Source of the DNA: Lamellibrachia satsuma | Lineage: Eukaryota > Annelida > Polychaeta > Sabellida > Siboglinidae | DNA length: 64,000 bases | NCBI GenBank assembly: GCA_033239005.1 | Contig: BSQZ01000051.1 | Span: 852,501-916,500, forward strand | Direction of reading: 5' to 3' | In this document: positions 50,501-63,454 of the stretch, piece by piece | Position numbering within the stretch: position 1 is the stretch's first letter | Layout: each line of letters opens with the position of its first letter | Program-made: the position numbers and the translations under genes | Notes under the pieces: generated by a model | The model's input: only the letters and a program-made list of their open reading frames with translations | The model's database searches: none | Told to the model about the DNA's origin: nothing

Positions 50501-50965
50501 AGGGGCATATTACAAGCAATGAGGAGGAATAGCTTAATGGGGCATATTACAAGCAGTGAGGAAGAATAGCTTGATGGGGCTTATTACAAGCAATGAGGAA
50601 TAACAGTTTGATAGTACTGATACATTATAAGCAATAAGAAAGAATGGTTTGATAGGACATCTTATAAGCAATAAGAAAGAATGGTTTGATGGGACATATT
50701 ACAAGCAGTGAGAAAGAATAGCTTGATGGGACGTATTATAAGCAATGAGGAAGAATAGCTTGATGGGGCTTATTACAAGCAATGAGGAATAACAGTTTGA
50801 TAGTACTGACACAATATAAGCACTAAGAAAGAATGGTTTGATAGGACATATTACAAGCAGTGATGAGTTGTGTAGGACACATTGTAAGCAACAAGGAAGA
50901 ATAGTGTCATATGAGACATTATAAGCAACGAGAAAGAATAGTGTCATATGACACCTTCTAAGCAA
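50500..50965. repeat. Degenerate minisatellite, unit about 36 bp, about 13 copies
   Basis: TTGATGGGGCATATTACAAG and CAATGAGGAAGAATAGC-type units, starting right at the break of the preceding hAT-like fragment. Confidence 0.9.
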
Positions 50966-52254
50966 CAAGGATGGAGAATTTGAATGCTTGATACATTACC
51001 AGTCCAGTATTGTTTTTTACAACTGAAGAACTATAGCAAGGAAAATAAGAAAAGGGAAGGAACAGATTGAGTTTACTGGATAAACTGACTGGAGGATGAC
51101 CATGAATGCTAGCAAACATGTCAGGTCTGACACATGTCAATCAATCAACATAAAAACATGAAACATGTCACTCAACGGGAAATATGTAAGAGCAGATGGG
51201 AAGGTGATCTGAGTGGCAGACCTGCTTCATGGAATATTAGAAGTCGTTCATAATTGTCAACATTTAGTTGTTCGCACAAAATATACTAATTTAAATAAAT
51301 GTCAGTCGCATGTGAAATGTGCCACGCAGTGAACAGTTACAAACCCACTATTGTTTTAAATTGACAGATCCTCCATGAGACTGTTGCCAACAAGATACAT
51401 CAAGCTAACAAACATGACCACCGCTATCAGACACTCCGTCATTTATCGCCCCAACATTTGTCTACACAAGATAAAAACAAAAGTAACATTGTTTCAGCTA
51501 GAATAGTATGTAAAAAAGCTTGATCTGACAGCTGCATGCTACCATGCTATTGCATGCTACCTTATTAATGTAATATATTATATGTAAACATGGTTGCTAA
51601 GGCAAAGCTTGACACTCACACTCATAATTAGAATTGTGACATGGACCTGTGAGTTGTGTAATTGTTCACCGCACGGCATTGCTACATTGATATTTGTTTT
51701 TCAGCCTGCAGAAACATTATAAAGTGCTAATTCAGGGAGGTGGGTCTGAGAATTGGTATGCTTTGTACAAATAGGGAAATGTCAACAATTGTAAACGACC
51801 CTTTAAAGGGGGCCATACTAAATACTCTGAAGAAGATAACAAATCCGCCCAGGAATATTGGAATTGGTTTTTATTTGGCATAATTAATACAGATAACAAA
51901 ATGCATATGATATATATTCTACAAAGCCAAAACAACACGTGGAGGGAAGAGATAACAATAACTGGATCAGCAAAACCAGGGAATCCCCAAGCACATCATG
52001 GTGCTGAGAAAACATGTTTCCAGAGATGAATACCCAGCACTCGAATTGGAAAGCAATAACTGACAAAAAATGCTCCTTTCCCAGCTGTTGCTGGCTGGCG
52101 CTGACTCTCAATGCAGTGACGACAGCAATAAACAAACATGGAGTGATTGGATGGACAGTATGAAAACAGTCAGTTTGCCTCATTACCAGGGAACCTATTC
52201 CCAAACGCTGTCACCAGACGTGACGGAAATATCAGATATTAGTCTACCACAGTG

Positions 52255-52505
52255 TCTATGCGGCTCTGGGTTGATCAGATTCAAGAGCTTTTCATTACAT
52301 TTCAAGATTTTTTTTAAGATCAATACTTTGAAAATTTAGGACCTTCTTCAAAACAAATTCCGTACAAAATAACAAACGATCTAGGAGCCATTTATTTATT
52401 TGGTGAACAAATTGTATCATGATTAAAGAAGCATATCACTGAGTGATACGCAGTCTATCTCACATTTGTCAATTATAGCCTAGGGCCTTAATCTAGTTTG
52501 GCGAA
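52255..52505. repeat. Dispersed repeat, copy 2
   Basis: See 9286-9600; shares AGATCAATACTTTGAAAAT and TTTGGTG/TTTGGCG end in the same order. Confidence 0.55.
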
Positions 52506-52969
52506 ATCAAGGGGAGGGGGGGACTATGATTAAATGACATTGGTGTTGTTGATGTTTTGAGATGGCGTCTTAGTCTTGGCTGTTTTGGATATGAGATTTG
52601 TACCGATATATTTCAGGTTTTGCTTCATAGTAATAACGACTGATAAAATAGTTTTTGCTCATTTGCTGCCAAGTTGCAGCATTTGGTTTTTTATGATCAC
52701 ATAAGACATGTTGACAAGTCAGATGATTCTACTGAACCAGCGTGTCCCTTGCTGGAAGTTGAACGATATTAGTTTTTGGACAAATTACTTCATTCTCAGT
52801 TTTTGTGGCATATGTATGGCTGTAGAATTGATACTATATCTTGCTAGCTATTACTGTGGAGCAACGGGCTTTTCAAGCAGCTAATGCTGCCATGTGATTA
52901 CTACTTTCATGAAGTCTAGAAACTGGTCATTGCATAAATTTTGTATGGTCATCTGAAGCTGCATCAAAT

Positions 52970-53129
52970 AGCAGGACGTCTACGGGGAATAGACCGCAGT
53001 TGATTGACATCTACGGGGCACAGACCACAGTTGATTGATGTCTACCGGGCACAGACCACAGTTGATTGAAGTTGATTGACGTCTACGGGGCACAGACCAC
53101 AGTTGATTGACGTCTACAGGGCACAGACC
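52970..53129. repeat. 30-bp tandem repeat, left part
   Basis: TTGATTGACGTCTACGGGGC then ACAGACCACAG, about five units; the array resumes at 53907-53990 on the other side of the inserted hAT-like element. Confidence 0.9.
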
Positions 53130-53906
53130 CAGGGTTGAAAAAAATCATGATTTTTATTTTTAAAATATAAAAAATCTGATTTTTTTATTTAAATCGGATT
53201 TATTTGATTTTTTTATTGATTTTTTTAAAATCTGGTATACATATATGTTTATATAGATGTTTAAATTTGTAAACTCTTTCAAATGTGTTCTATTCGAATC
53301 AATTTGGGTTCTTGTCTTAACAGAGGGTACATGATTTTTGCTTATATAAAGACATTAGACAATGTCCACAAGGCCTCTCACCCCCTGTAGTCGCATAATT
53401 TGTCTTGGAAAGGAAAGCATGCTGTGTGTCTGTGGCTGTAGCAGTGGTAATTATTGTTTGACTATAGGGTGGATTAGCACCTGTCCAGGGCTCTGTGTAC
53501 TCTAAGGGTATCTAACCAGAATACAAACTGGTACAGTATTAAACAACTGAGTCAACATACTGAATTGGTAACAACTAGCACAAGCTATAAGTGGACTTTA
53601 ACTCAGGGCTTCTGTGTTGAAAAGATACTTCCTCTGGAAGACAGGTTTGTGTGGCTTCACTACATTCAGAAAGGGAATAGCTCAAACATACACAATGTCA
53701 TAAAATATTTGACTATCAGTCTATCTGGTGTCAATACAACTACACAAGTGTGTTTTGTATTAAAAAACATACAAAACTTTGTTGATCTCAATGCTTGTAA
53801 ACAATTATTTGTATTAAATTCATATAAATCAGCGATTAAAAAACCAGAAGTCAAAAAAGTCATAAATCAATGATTTTTTTGGAGTGATTTAAATCAAACA
53901 ACCCTG
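53130..53906. mobile_element. Non-autonomous hAT-like transposon, 777 bp
   Basis: Termini CAGGGTTG (53130) and CAACCCTG (53906) are perfect inverted repeats; flanked by the 8-bp duplication CACAGACC at 53122-53129 and 53907-53914. hAT elements make 8-bp duplications. Inserted within the 30-bp array, splitting it. A 102-codon plus ORF (53565-53873) has no recognisable domain. Confidence 0.82.
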
Positions 53907-53990
53907 CACAGACCACAGTTGACTGACGTCTAAGGGGAGCAGACCGCAGTTGATTGACATCTACGGGGCACAGACCGCAGTTGATTTTCC
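53907..53990. repeat. 30-bp tandem repeat, right part
   Basis: Continuation of the array at 52970 after the transposon, about three units. Confidence 0.88.
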
Positions 53991-54447
53991 CATTGGCGGC
54001 CATGTTAACATTTTGCATTTCGCAAATGTACTAATATCCTAAAAACGTGTAGTTTTCACAAAATATTAATATACTGAGCAGTGTTTCAGTAATGTTATCA
54101 CCAAAACCCCTACACGTCTTCAAATCCTCTTCATATTGCAACATCTCTGACTTTTCAAATGGACCTACCTTGCCGCCTGAATACAGATGCACAATTAAAA
54201 TCAGCTGCACTGAAATCGGCTAAATTGCAAATTTGCAGGCACTACATCTGAAATACTTCCGGAAGTCTAACTGCAGTCTGACCCCTTTAGAGACACAGTG
54301 ACTGGTCTGGGGGAGTTCTATGATAACTACCAAGATAATGGCCCAGTCCCCTAAGTACACCTCAGTGACACTATATATGGCAGTATACAGCAGTTAGTGT
54401 CTGCAAGTGATGTTTCATTGCTCTCTCTGTCTATCTCCTATCTCCTA

Positions 54448-54676
54448 CTGCAATGCTTGTTCAGTTCCCCTGGGTCAAATCATGCTCAAATTGAAATATG
54501 ACCAATACGGTGCTCTACTGCAATGCTTGTCCAGTTCTCCTGGGTCAAATCATGCTCAAATTGAAATATTACCAATACGGTGCTAAACTGCAATGCTTGT
54601 CCAGTTCCCCTGGGTCAAATCATGCTCAAATTGAAATATTACCAATACGGTGCTCAACTGCAATGCTTGTCCAGTA
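54448..54676. repeat. 70-bp tandem repeat, 3.3 units
   Basis: CTGCAATGCTTGTCCAGTTC, CCCTGGGTCAAATCATGCTC and AAATTGAAATATTACCAATA recur with few changes. Confidence 0.93.
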
Positions 54677-54765
54677 AATGTAGTTACCAGAATAGGATAA
54701 GCAAATAATCCCGGACACTGGTCGGATATAATTATGATTTTGCAATATATATGAATATGAATTCA

Positions 54766-54929
54766 TTGGTGGTTGGATATATGTCTATTACACTAACTTC
54801 TAAAAAAAAAAATTTACTTTTATTGTTATGATTCATCAACAGTTGTTAAATAATAAAACTAATGAAAATAATGAAAGTTCGTTTTCAAGTTTTAAAAGTT
54901 AGTGTAATATACACATATCCAACCACCAA
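54766..54929. mobile_element. MITE family 2, copy 1 (164 bp inverted-repeat element)
   Basis: Ends TTGGTGGTTGGATATATGT and its complement ACACATATCCAACCACCAA, with TATTACACTAACTT continuing the arm on both sides; AT-rich centre. Confidence 0.8.
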
Positions 54930-55044
54930 CATGGTGCCGATAAAATGGACTTCCATTGTTTTGACTCTTTCACCAGCGATATATATATATTAATTTAATT
55001 ATTTATTATTATAAATTTTTTACAAACATATTGTTTTATGCATT

Positions 55045-55165
55045 TATATTTTTAACTTCTTTATTTCTTAACTTGTTTATTTTTCACTTGTTTATTTTTA
55101 ACGGTGTTTATTTGTTTAACCTGTTTATTTTTATTTTATTTATTTTTAATTCATATTTATATGTA
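55045..55165. repeat. Degenerate TTTATTTTTAACTTG repeat
   Basis: T-rich 16-18 bp units. Confidence 0.75.
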
Positions 55166-55512
55166 CATGGGTTTTTATCTGATCAAAATGAAAGTATTCG
55201 TATTTATATATTCGTACTTGTACTATAAATTATACTAACAAAAAGCAATACCCAGTAGTCTTTACAACACTGATGTCCGAATGTACATCATGATTAAGCA
55301 ATTAGCATATACACACAGAGACATGCTGTGCTGGCACACACAACTACACAGTGCATGCACGCCATCAGACCAATCCCATGACACAGACAAACATTGACTA
55401 ATGAAAAGGGCAGTCCAGACACTGTACTCAGCCATCGACTAGTGAGATGAAGGAAGCAAGACACTCTCCAGTCATCCGCGTTGACAGCATCATGCCGAGA
55501 TGCATTTCTAAG

Positions 55513-55592
55513 AACCTATTCTATTCTAAGCTCCTATTCTATTCTAACAGCCTCTTCTATTTTAACAGCCTATTCTATTCTAACAGCCTATT
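55513..55592. repeat. 18-bp tandem repeat
   Basis: CTATTCTATTCTAACAGC, about four units. Confidence 0.88.
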
Positions 55593-55687
55593 CTATCTGC
55601 AGAGGCCGGGAGTGGATAATCCGTGGATAGGTGTGAAAACGCCTTTATTATCACTCAGCTATTCCATGTTCTTTTTGTGCATCACAC

Positions 55688-56055
55688 GGACATGATGTAC
55701 ATGTGTGTTATGACACATACATGATGTACATGTGTGTTATGACACATACATGATGTACATGTGTGTTATGACACATACATGATGTACATGTGTGTTATGA
55801 CACATACATGATGTACATGTGTGTTATGACACATACATGATGTATACGTGTGCAATGACACATACATGATGTACATGTGTGTTATGACACATACATGATG
55901 TACATGGGTGTTATGACACATACATGATATACACGTGTGCAATGACACATACATGATGTACATGGGTGTTATGACACGTACATGATGTACACATGTGTTA
56001 TGACACATACTTGATGTACACGTGTTATGACACATACATGATGTACACGTATGTG
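55688..56055. repeat. 29-bp minisatellite, about 12 units
   Basis: Unit ACATGATGTACATGTGTGTT then ATGACACAT; each unit contains the palindromic core TGTACA. Confidence 0.94.
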
Positions 56056-57290
56056 AAAAGAACTAATGTGTAGCATACTCTGATAACAGTTTGCCGTATT
56101 TGTGGTCATGTGACGGATTCTCTCCGATTGCGACATGCCCTGCAGGCAGAGAGACTGGAGGGACCCGGAGAGACTGGAGGGACCCGGAGAGTCTCTCTGG
56201 GTTATTCTATTTGCTTGAACTCTTTTTCACATTAACACTTTTTGTTTATCGGTTCATCACAACTCAAAACACTCAACTGTGGGTGTCAACTGTTGTATAC
56301 AGTGATGATCTCTTTCAAACAATGTCACAGAAATATAGTATGTAAGATTGGAACACTTGTGGATAAACGTAAATAACAAAGTTGGCTTTCACACATCGGT
56401 ACCCTTGATGGCGTAGTATTCAGGCGTGAGTGGTCATATGACAAATATGCTATGTCAGTGTGTCTGGGAAGAAGTGTTCCTGTCATTTTCCACACGTTAG
56501 TCAATATATCATCCAGCAACATTCAACGAACATCTAGTCACAACATGTGCCCAGTGAAGCATGTCCACATCATCTGCTTGACCAATATGACTGTTGAATA
56601 TGATGTAGCACAAACAAACAATTCAGGACTATAGATAATTAATCCGTGAAATATTAAACTCTACTGCACATTTAATGTTATTTTACAAATAGGCCTACTG
56701 TCTTTCTTGGAAGTGTCGTCAAATTACCCAAATCTCTCAGCTTTCCTTGGCTATAAACCACCTGTGACTCAGCCTAGCAAAATCATTTATTGACTTACTA
56801 GAAACCTGTACCAAACTGACACATGCTTCAAACTGTAATGCTTCAAATAATTATTGCCCTACATGCTTTAAATTGCCATATACCTCAAATCGGCACACAT
56901 GCCTCATCTATGCATGTTTTGCCATAATGCTGGGTGGGACCAATGTGCACTTCAAACTGCCATTTCCAGTGGACTGTCATATGCCCCAAATTGACATTTT
57001 CCTTGGATATATTGTCAAGCCAGTTGGTAAAATGTCACAGCACTCAGTGTATCTCATGTCGACATAGATGTAATATATTGTATGGTTTTTGTGTTGAATA
57101 CTGTCTTGTTGTCTTTGGGACGAATAAATATTTCCTGTTTCCTGTATGGTTTATTGAGGGGCTTAGCAGCTAGTTCTTTTTGGATTGTACATTGATTTTA
57201 ATTCCTAAAAACAACATACATTTTCTGATCAGTTCATAAGAGAAATAAATACACATTATATGACATTCTGCAGCAAACATGTAAGTAATA

Positions 57291-57593
57291 TATTTAACCA
57301 ATTAAGCATACATGCCCAAATTAACGTACACCCCCCTTTTTAATCAGCAGGATCCATATTTTTTAGTAATTTGACTAGTGTGGAACAACTGTAAAGTGTT
57401 GCCATCTGATGTTAAACAGTTGGCACCACTTGTCCTACACTAGTCACCAAATGACACCACTCTAGTGTTAAACAGTTACCTTATTGTCTTGAGGAACACA
57501 TTCTGGTGTACGCTTATAAGAACAGATTCCTTGACATTTTTCATGGCCCAATTTATGCTCAAACGTACTGTATGATTATTAGGTAGAATATGG
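57291..57593. mobile_element. MITE family 1, copy 3 (inverted)
   Basis: Contains AATCAGCAGGATCCATA, GACTAGTGTGGAACAACTG and GACATTTTTCATGGCCCAAT, the reverse complement of the features in copies 1 and 2. Confidence 0.7.
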
Positions 57594-58239
57594 CATATGA
57601 CAAATAACCTGAACTGGCAACCTAGACTATGTAAAAAAAATTGGTTAATTTAATCCATGGGAATCAGTCTTCCTAATAGCCAACCTATGTCCACCGGACA
57701 GCACTTGGAGTAGCCATGGCGATGCTGGACAATCCGCTATCAGTTACTCTCCACCATTTGTATAAGAAAAATTCATCAATGGGAATTTAATGGTCAGTTG
57801 TGACACAAGTGAATTCCATTAAACCCTGAATAATCATTAAACTAAAATGTGCAAAACACATACGGAATAGTTAGAAATATGATCTAATTAAATAGACTGT
57901 GTAATCTTGCTCTATCAATGACCTCGCTGGATGAACAATGTAAAATCAATACCCTGGAAATTATCAAACGGGTGATGCCTAGCTAGTCATCCTGGGCAAA
58001 TAAACCTCCGGCAGATACCAAAGTGCATCATCATCGGATGTCTCTTCACATCAAAGACACAATCAATGCAATATGCAGTAAAGACATTCATTGCAGGATT
58101 GGGTAAGTTGGTCAGCATTCAAATGACACAGACCTCCAAACTCTCCTGGATTGTCCGAGATTGTCCAAGAAATCACCGTTTACATGCCACCTCCCACCCA
58201 ACATTGTAAATCCCCTGGAAATGACAGCAGGGCTCCCAT

Positions 58240-58350
58240 CAGTACAGTGTCCCCCCTCAGTACTGTCTCCCAATCAGTACTATTTCCCTCTTAATACTGT
58301 CTCCCCCTCAGTACTGTTTCCCCCTCAGTACTGTCTCCCCCTCAGTATTG
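58240..58350. repeat. TCAGTACTGTCTCCCCC repeat
   Basis: Units of 17-20 bp, about six. Confidence 0.88.
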
Positions 58351-58929
58351 TAATGATAACTACAGTGGCACTTAGAATAGTGCATACCTCTGCCATTTGG
58401 AACAGTTCACCAGTTTCAATATGCAAGTGAGATAAGTATGTTTGCAAGCTTTCAACATACATCTGTTTATTTCGGTAAAATTGCATTATGAATTGCAACA
58501 TGAACTGAAGTAAAAATTAAGAAAACTCAGATGAAAATGATGTTCTAAGTTCCCAGAATCCTGACTCAGAACACACCAGAAGCCATATGTTACAGCTTGA
58601 AAATAAACAAATTTAACAAGATCGCCATCCAAGGCAAAGACAATTTCTATGGGAGCTTCTACGGGTGCTCCCTATCATGAACAGGGACGTGCAACAGTCA
58701 CCAGCAAGGGACCATAGAAGATTTAGGGTGGAAATGTCTTTTAGAAAAATATCATTATGTCTTGATTTTTTTGCAGAAAGCAGCTATATTTCAGATGATT
58801 TTAAAGTGATGGGGAGTTCATTCCAGAATTTAGGCACAGCCACAGAAAAAGTGCACATGCCCGGCTAATACACATAGACGAGGTGATATTCCCATAAACC
58901 ACATGTCACTCAGACTCAGACTATGGGAA

Positions 58930-59875
58930 CAAGGTTGGCAGGCTTCTGACAAGACAGTTTCTACCGTGGTTTAAACAATGGTTTCAACCATCTCGTCAGA
59001 AATACCTTTCTGACATCAAAACGTCAGAAACTGACATTTTCTTTTAAAAAATTATCACATGCCATTTTGTTTAATGTGTAGATTGTATATTAAAACAATG
59101 CAGTAATGCATTAGTAACCTGTTACATGTCAGCTTCATTATGTAAGATTTTAAAAATGTATATCAAAAAAGATTCAAAGCAGGTCCAGGCAATCATTTGA
59201 AGTCCCAATTTCCAGAGCTGAACTATCAAGTGAGCTACAACATTTTTTTTAAGAGTATTGTCTGAGCTTGCTTTTATCATATGTGCTCTTGTCTGTGCTT
59301 GATGGAGGTATAAGTTGATTGGCCCAATGCTTTCTACTTAGCAAGTTGCTTGGCCAGCCACCTGTTGCTACACCTTCACATAGAGATACACTGTTACATG
59401 TGAAAGAAGTGCAAATTGATCACCCACATTTTTTTTAGACATTGTCATATTGAATAGTGACTTTAACAATGCTAGTAGCACCCCTGCGTGCAACAACCAG
59501 GTGGAAGGTGGAAGACCAGTTAAGGCTGTGTGGGAATATTTTGTTGAAGTGGAAAGTAATGGAAAACAGTTGCTAGATGCAAGTTCTGTGGTCATTAGAT
59601 TTCACACAAATGTGATAGAATGCTGGTTCATCAAATCAAGTGCAGAAAATCATAAATTATATAGCATGTATTAGATTCTGGCAGTTTCTGATGGATTTCT
59701 GGCAGCTTCTGATGGATTTCTGACAGTTTCTAACAAATTTCTGACAGTTTCTAACAAATTTCTGACAGTTTCTGACGTATTTCTGACAGTTTATGATGTA
59801 AGAAACCCGTCAGAAACCAGTTTCTGACATTATCACATCAGAAATACCTTTCTGACTGTCACAAACCCAACCCTG
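58930..59875. mobile_element. Non-autonomous hAT-like transposon, 946 bp, with BED-like remnant
   Basis: Termini CAAGGTTGG (58930) and CCAACCCTG (59875) are inverted with one mismatch; the perfect 8-bp duplication TATGGGAA lies at 58922-58929 and 59876-59883. The plus ORF 59450-59674 contains GGRPVKAVWEYFVEVESNGK, resembling the start of the BED zinc finger of hAT transposases, but the Cys/His ligands are not present. Subterminal TTTCTGACA repeats. Confidence 0.85.
59685..59800. repeat. 21-bp tandem repeat within the hAT-like element
   Basis: TTTCTGACAGTTTCTAACAAA-type units, about six, near the right terminus. Confidence 0.85.
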
Positions 59876-60537
59876 TATGGGAATAACATCAAACCATTGT
59901 TCCTTCAACTGGTTAAGATACCGTTTATCCATCACATCGTAAGCTTATTATTGTCATCTGATCATCTGCCCTAGTAGACGGTGCTCAAACAGCAAGGAGA
60001 GTCATCAATAATTCTATCAGGCAGAATCAATACATCAGGGAGTGGCTGTATATATAATTAGATGAGCAGCAATTACATGGACAGAATGTTAAATACACTA
60101 ATGCATCAAATGTCAAACTTGATCACTGTATTAAAACTGTTAGCTCTCACCATAAATGAATGGTGGCAGAGATTAATCAAATGTCAAATGGTCCGGATTA
60201 TCTGTAAATTTGCATGGTGGAAAAACCACAAATAACCAGTTTTAGCCAGTATGGCACAAATTAACCTCCAAAGCCGGAAACCACACGTTCAGAACTACAC
60301 ACATTAGGAATCAATTAATAGTAGAATCTTAAACATTAAAAAGTTACATAATTTCCAGCACTATAAGAAAACACAAAAAAACATTTATACTAAATATCAA
60401 AAAGTAGAAAAGCATAGTCACCACTCCTGCTAATACAAAGTAGGAAAATACTAGAAGAGGTACATATGATTAATGCCTAGGCTCATTATTACGCTGTTGA
60501 AGAATCAAATCAATGGAAGTCTATTTTGATTTTCACC

Positions 60538-60648
60538 ACGTGGTTGGATGGATATGCATCTATTAGACCAACTTCTAACACAAAGAAATGGACTTTCATC
60601 AAAATGTGTTAGAAGTTAGTGTAAGAGACACATCTAACCAACCACATT
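60538..60648. mobile_element. MITE family 2, copy 2
   Basis: GTGGTTGGATGGATATGCAT ... ACATCTAACCAACCACA arms with CTAACTTCTAACAC / GTGTTAGAAGTTAG inside; same family as 54766, shorter centre. Confidence 0.75.
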
Positions 60649-61229
60649 GTGCAGATAAAAATGGACACCCATTGTTTGGACTCTTCAGCAGCAATAAGTA
60701 TAAATTGTTGTGGATTCTATACATCACCAACAATTTAATATCCCCATTTTGTAAATCAGAATTTAAATGTTCTTCATGAACAAACCAGTGAAAATTTACG
60801 TCTCAATATCAGACAGACAGACGGACAGACAGGTGTATTTTATTTGATCCATATGCGTATGTATCTCTCAACAATTAAGTATATAAAAGCAATTTTTTTT
60901 TAAAATATGCATGTATTATATAACTATTAAACAAGGGTACAGGAGACTCCTGTTGTGGCTAAGATATAGCCACTCTCACAGGATCCACCCAAGTATAGTT
61001 AAAAATCCTGGCGTATACAAATAGTAGCAAATCAGTAGACCGACTGACATATTCAAAGCTAATCACAATGTAATTTGTTTACATTTTATAGGTGATTACA
61101 ATGGTTATTCATCCAAATAGGTACAAGACAAACTGGCTACTAATTCATATTGACAAATGTAACAATTTTGGAGTGTACACAAAGCTGTACAATGCAGGCA
61201 AATAATGATATTTAATTAAGTTGCAAAAC

Positions 61230-63450
61230 CGTGTGAGCTGTGAGTGTAGATTTAGTTTTTTACTAAATCAGATGCATTACTGATCACATGTGGCAGAGTG
61301 TATCCGATACTTTTTGCAAATTCATGTTGTACCCTGGTTGTGTGTATGTTGCATTGTCCACATGTGTTAAAATTGTGAATACAACTGTTCTGATCATGCG
61401 GTATGTTTTGAAGGTAGACGTTAAATTTGTAGTGTTTAAATTTATGATACAATTGTATTCTATCACATTTTTAGCCCCAGGCCATTATCAGTATCAGCGT
61501 GTTGTACAATATGATGATTGATCTTTATATATAAGAAGTAATAACCGTTTTAGTCTATATAGAATATCAATCCTCCTTGAACACCTACTGGGTATTTGAA
61601 ATTTTGCTGATATGACTTTTCCAGTTAAGTTGTTCATTAAAACTTTTTCCAAGAAAACTGAATTCAAACACTCTATCAATATTTGTGTTATCTATTTTTA
61701 GTAAAGGGGAAGTCGCAACTTTTCTTCTGGTTGTTTTGAAAAGCATATACTTAGTTTTGTTTATGTTGAGAGACAATTTGTTTAGTTTTAGCCATTCGCT
61801 AACTATGTTCAGTTCTACATTAATAAAAAATTCTGCATTTCCATTTTGTTAACATGTCGAAAATTAATTCAGTGTACTCGATAGAGTGGCATCATTGGTG
61901 TACATCATAAAATTGAGCTTTTGACTGGCCTTGGCAAAGTTATTAATGTATATAATAAACAATAATGAGCTTAGACTCAAACCTTGAGGTACGTCTGTTG
62001 AATATTAAGCATGTCTGATGTGGCATCCTCTATTTCCACATACTATTTTCTATTTGCTAGATAATTTATAATTAAACTTAAAGCTACTGCCTTTATGCCA
62101 TAATATTCTATTTTTTCTAATATTGTATGATTCAGTGTGTCAAATGCCTTTGAAAGGTCCAAGTAAATATTTATAGGCATTTCATTTTTATCCATTTGTG
62201 CAATTATTCTATCGGTTAATTCAAGAGCAGCAAATTCAGTGCCATGTTCCATTCTGAATCCATATTGATTATTGAACAAGAGATTTTGTATTTAAAAAGA
62301 GATATCTAGCTGGGTGTAAATTATCTTTTCTTTTCAATTACTTTTGAAATAACTGGTAAGAGGGATATTGGTACGTAATTGTCAAATTGGGTATTGTCAC
62401 CTTTTTTTAAAAATTGGAATTACTTTGGTAATTTTAAATTTATCAGGGAAGATACCCATAGCTAATATTTGGTTAATGAGTAATTAGTGTTAATGATTTA
62501 TCAGTGCCGGTTTCACTAATTTTAATAATCGTGAAGAAATACCATCATAGCCACAACTTGTTTTTGGGTGCCTATTATTTATTTTCTTAGAAATTGTTTC
62601 TTCATTAACATGTTAAAAATTTAATGAATTGGTATTTTTCACTTTTTTTATATGAAAGTTTTATTTATGAGATTGTGTATTTGTTTGGCTAGACTTTATC
62701 CAATATTGGTAAAAAAAGATATTAAATGTGTTAACGATGACCGTCTTGTTTGCTACGACTTCTCCGTTGTTTATAAATGGAATGGAATTTATGGAAAGTT
62801 TTCTTCTCGTGTGTTCTAGAATGAATTTTATTTATTGTTTCCCAAGTTTTTTTTTATTTTTTAAAAGCAAGATTCATAATGCGTTTGTTTGGCTGTAAGT
62901 GTACTTTTTAAGAATGCTATTATAGATTATAGATAGATTAGTCTGAATTGTAGTGTTCAGGTAAACCAAACTGCATCATTTTTAGTTTCTTATATAACTT
63001 GTCTCTGTATCGTATAGATTTGAGCAAACCTAATGTAATCTATGTTGAATTTTTTTGTTTATACTTTTTTAACTTAACTATTTTATATGGCATGTGTTTT
63101 GTTTTTGTTTTTGCATTTAATTTATTCAATTAGGATATTATAATTGATGTATGGGTCGACATGCGATTGATTAAGTTTATTGTAAACGTCTGGCGAGATG
63201 ATTTGATATATGAAATTGGAAATTGCTTTTTGACTTTGTATGTGAATCTCTATATGTTTTGGTGATGGATCTTTGTGGGAAACTGAGCTTAGAAAGGTAA
63301 AATATGGTTGACGGTACGATAATTGTTTTGTTAGAATTTACCTGACTTAGGGTTTATTGTAGTTGGTTAATTTACAGAAAAGGTTATCTATTAGAGTTCC
63401 ATTATTGTCTGAAAACCTTGTAGGAAGGGTAATATGGGGTAAAAGCTATA
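61230..63450 (-). pseudogene. Degenerate non-LTR retrotransposon (jockey/CR1-like RT), 5'-truncated
   Basis: Read right to left across many frameshifts: an endonuclease end (TRFSDNNGTLIDNLFCKL, near 63400), GYDGIS and VIPIFKKGD / ISLLP blocks (about 62370-62570), NNQYGFRMEHGTEFAALELT and IYLDLSKAFDTLNH (62100-62275, RT motif A), MYTNDATL where active enzymes have YADD (near 61900), INKTKYMLFKTTRR (61740) and a C-terminal FAKSIGYTLPHVI tail (61300). Frameshifts and the D-to-N change at the catalytic pair show it is dead. Confidence 0.85.
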
Positions 63451-63454
63451 AGAT

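Larger units (their letters stand above)
48765..61200. other. Large region upstream of exon a without recognised genes
   Basis: No exon or promoter that I can support. Apart from the elements listed separately it is AT-rich and unremarkable. Probably intron between the missing first coding exon or exons and exon a, or partly 5' flank. Confidence 0.5.
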
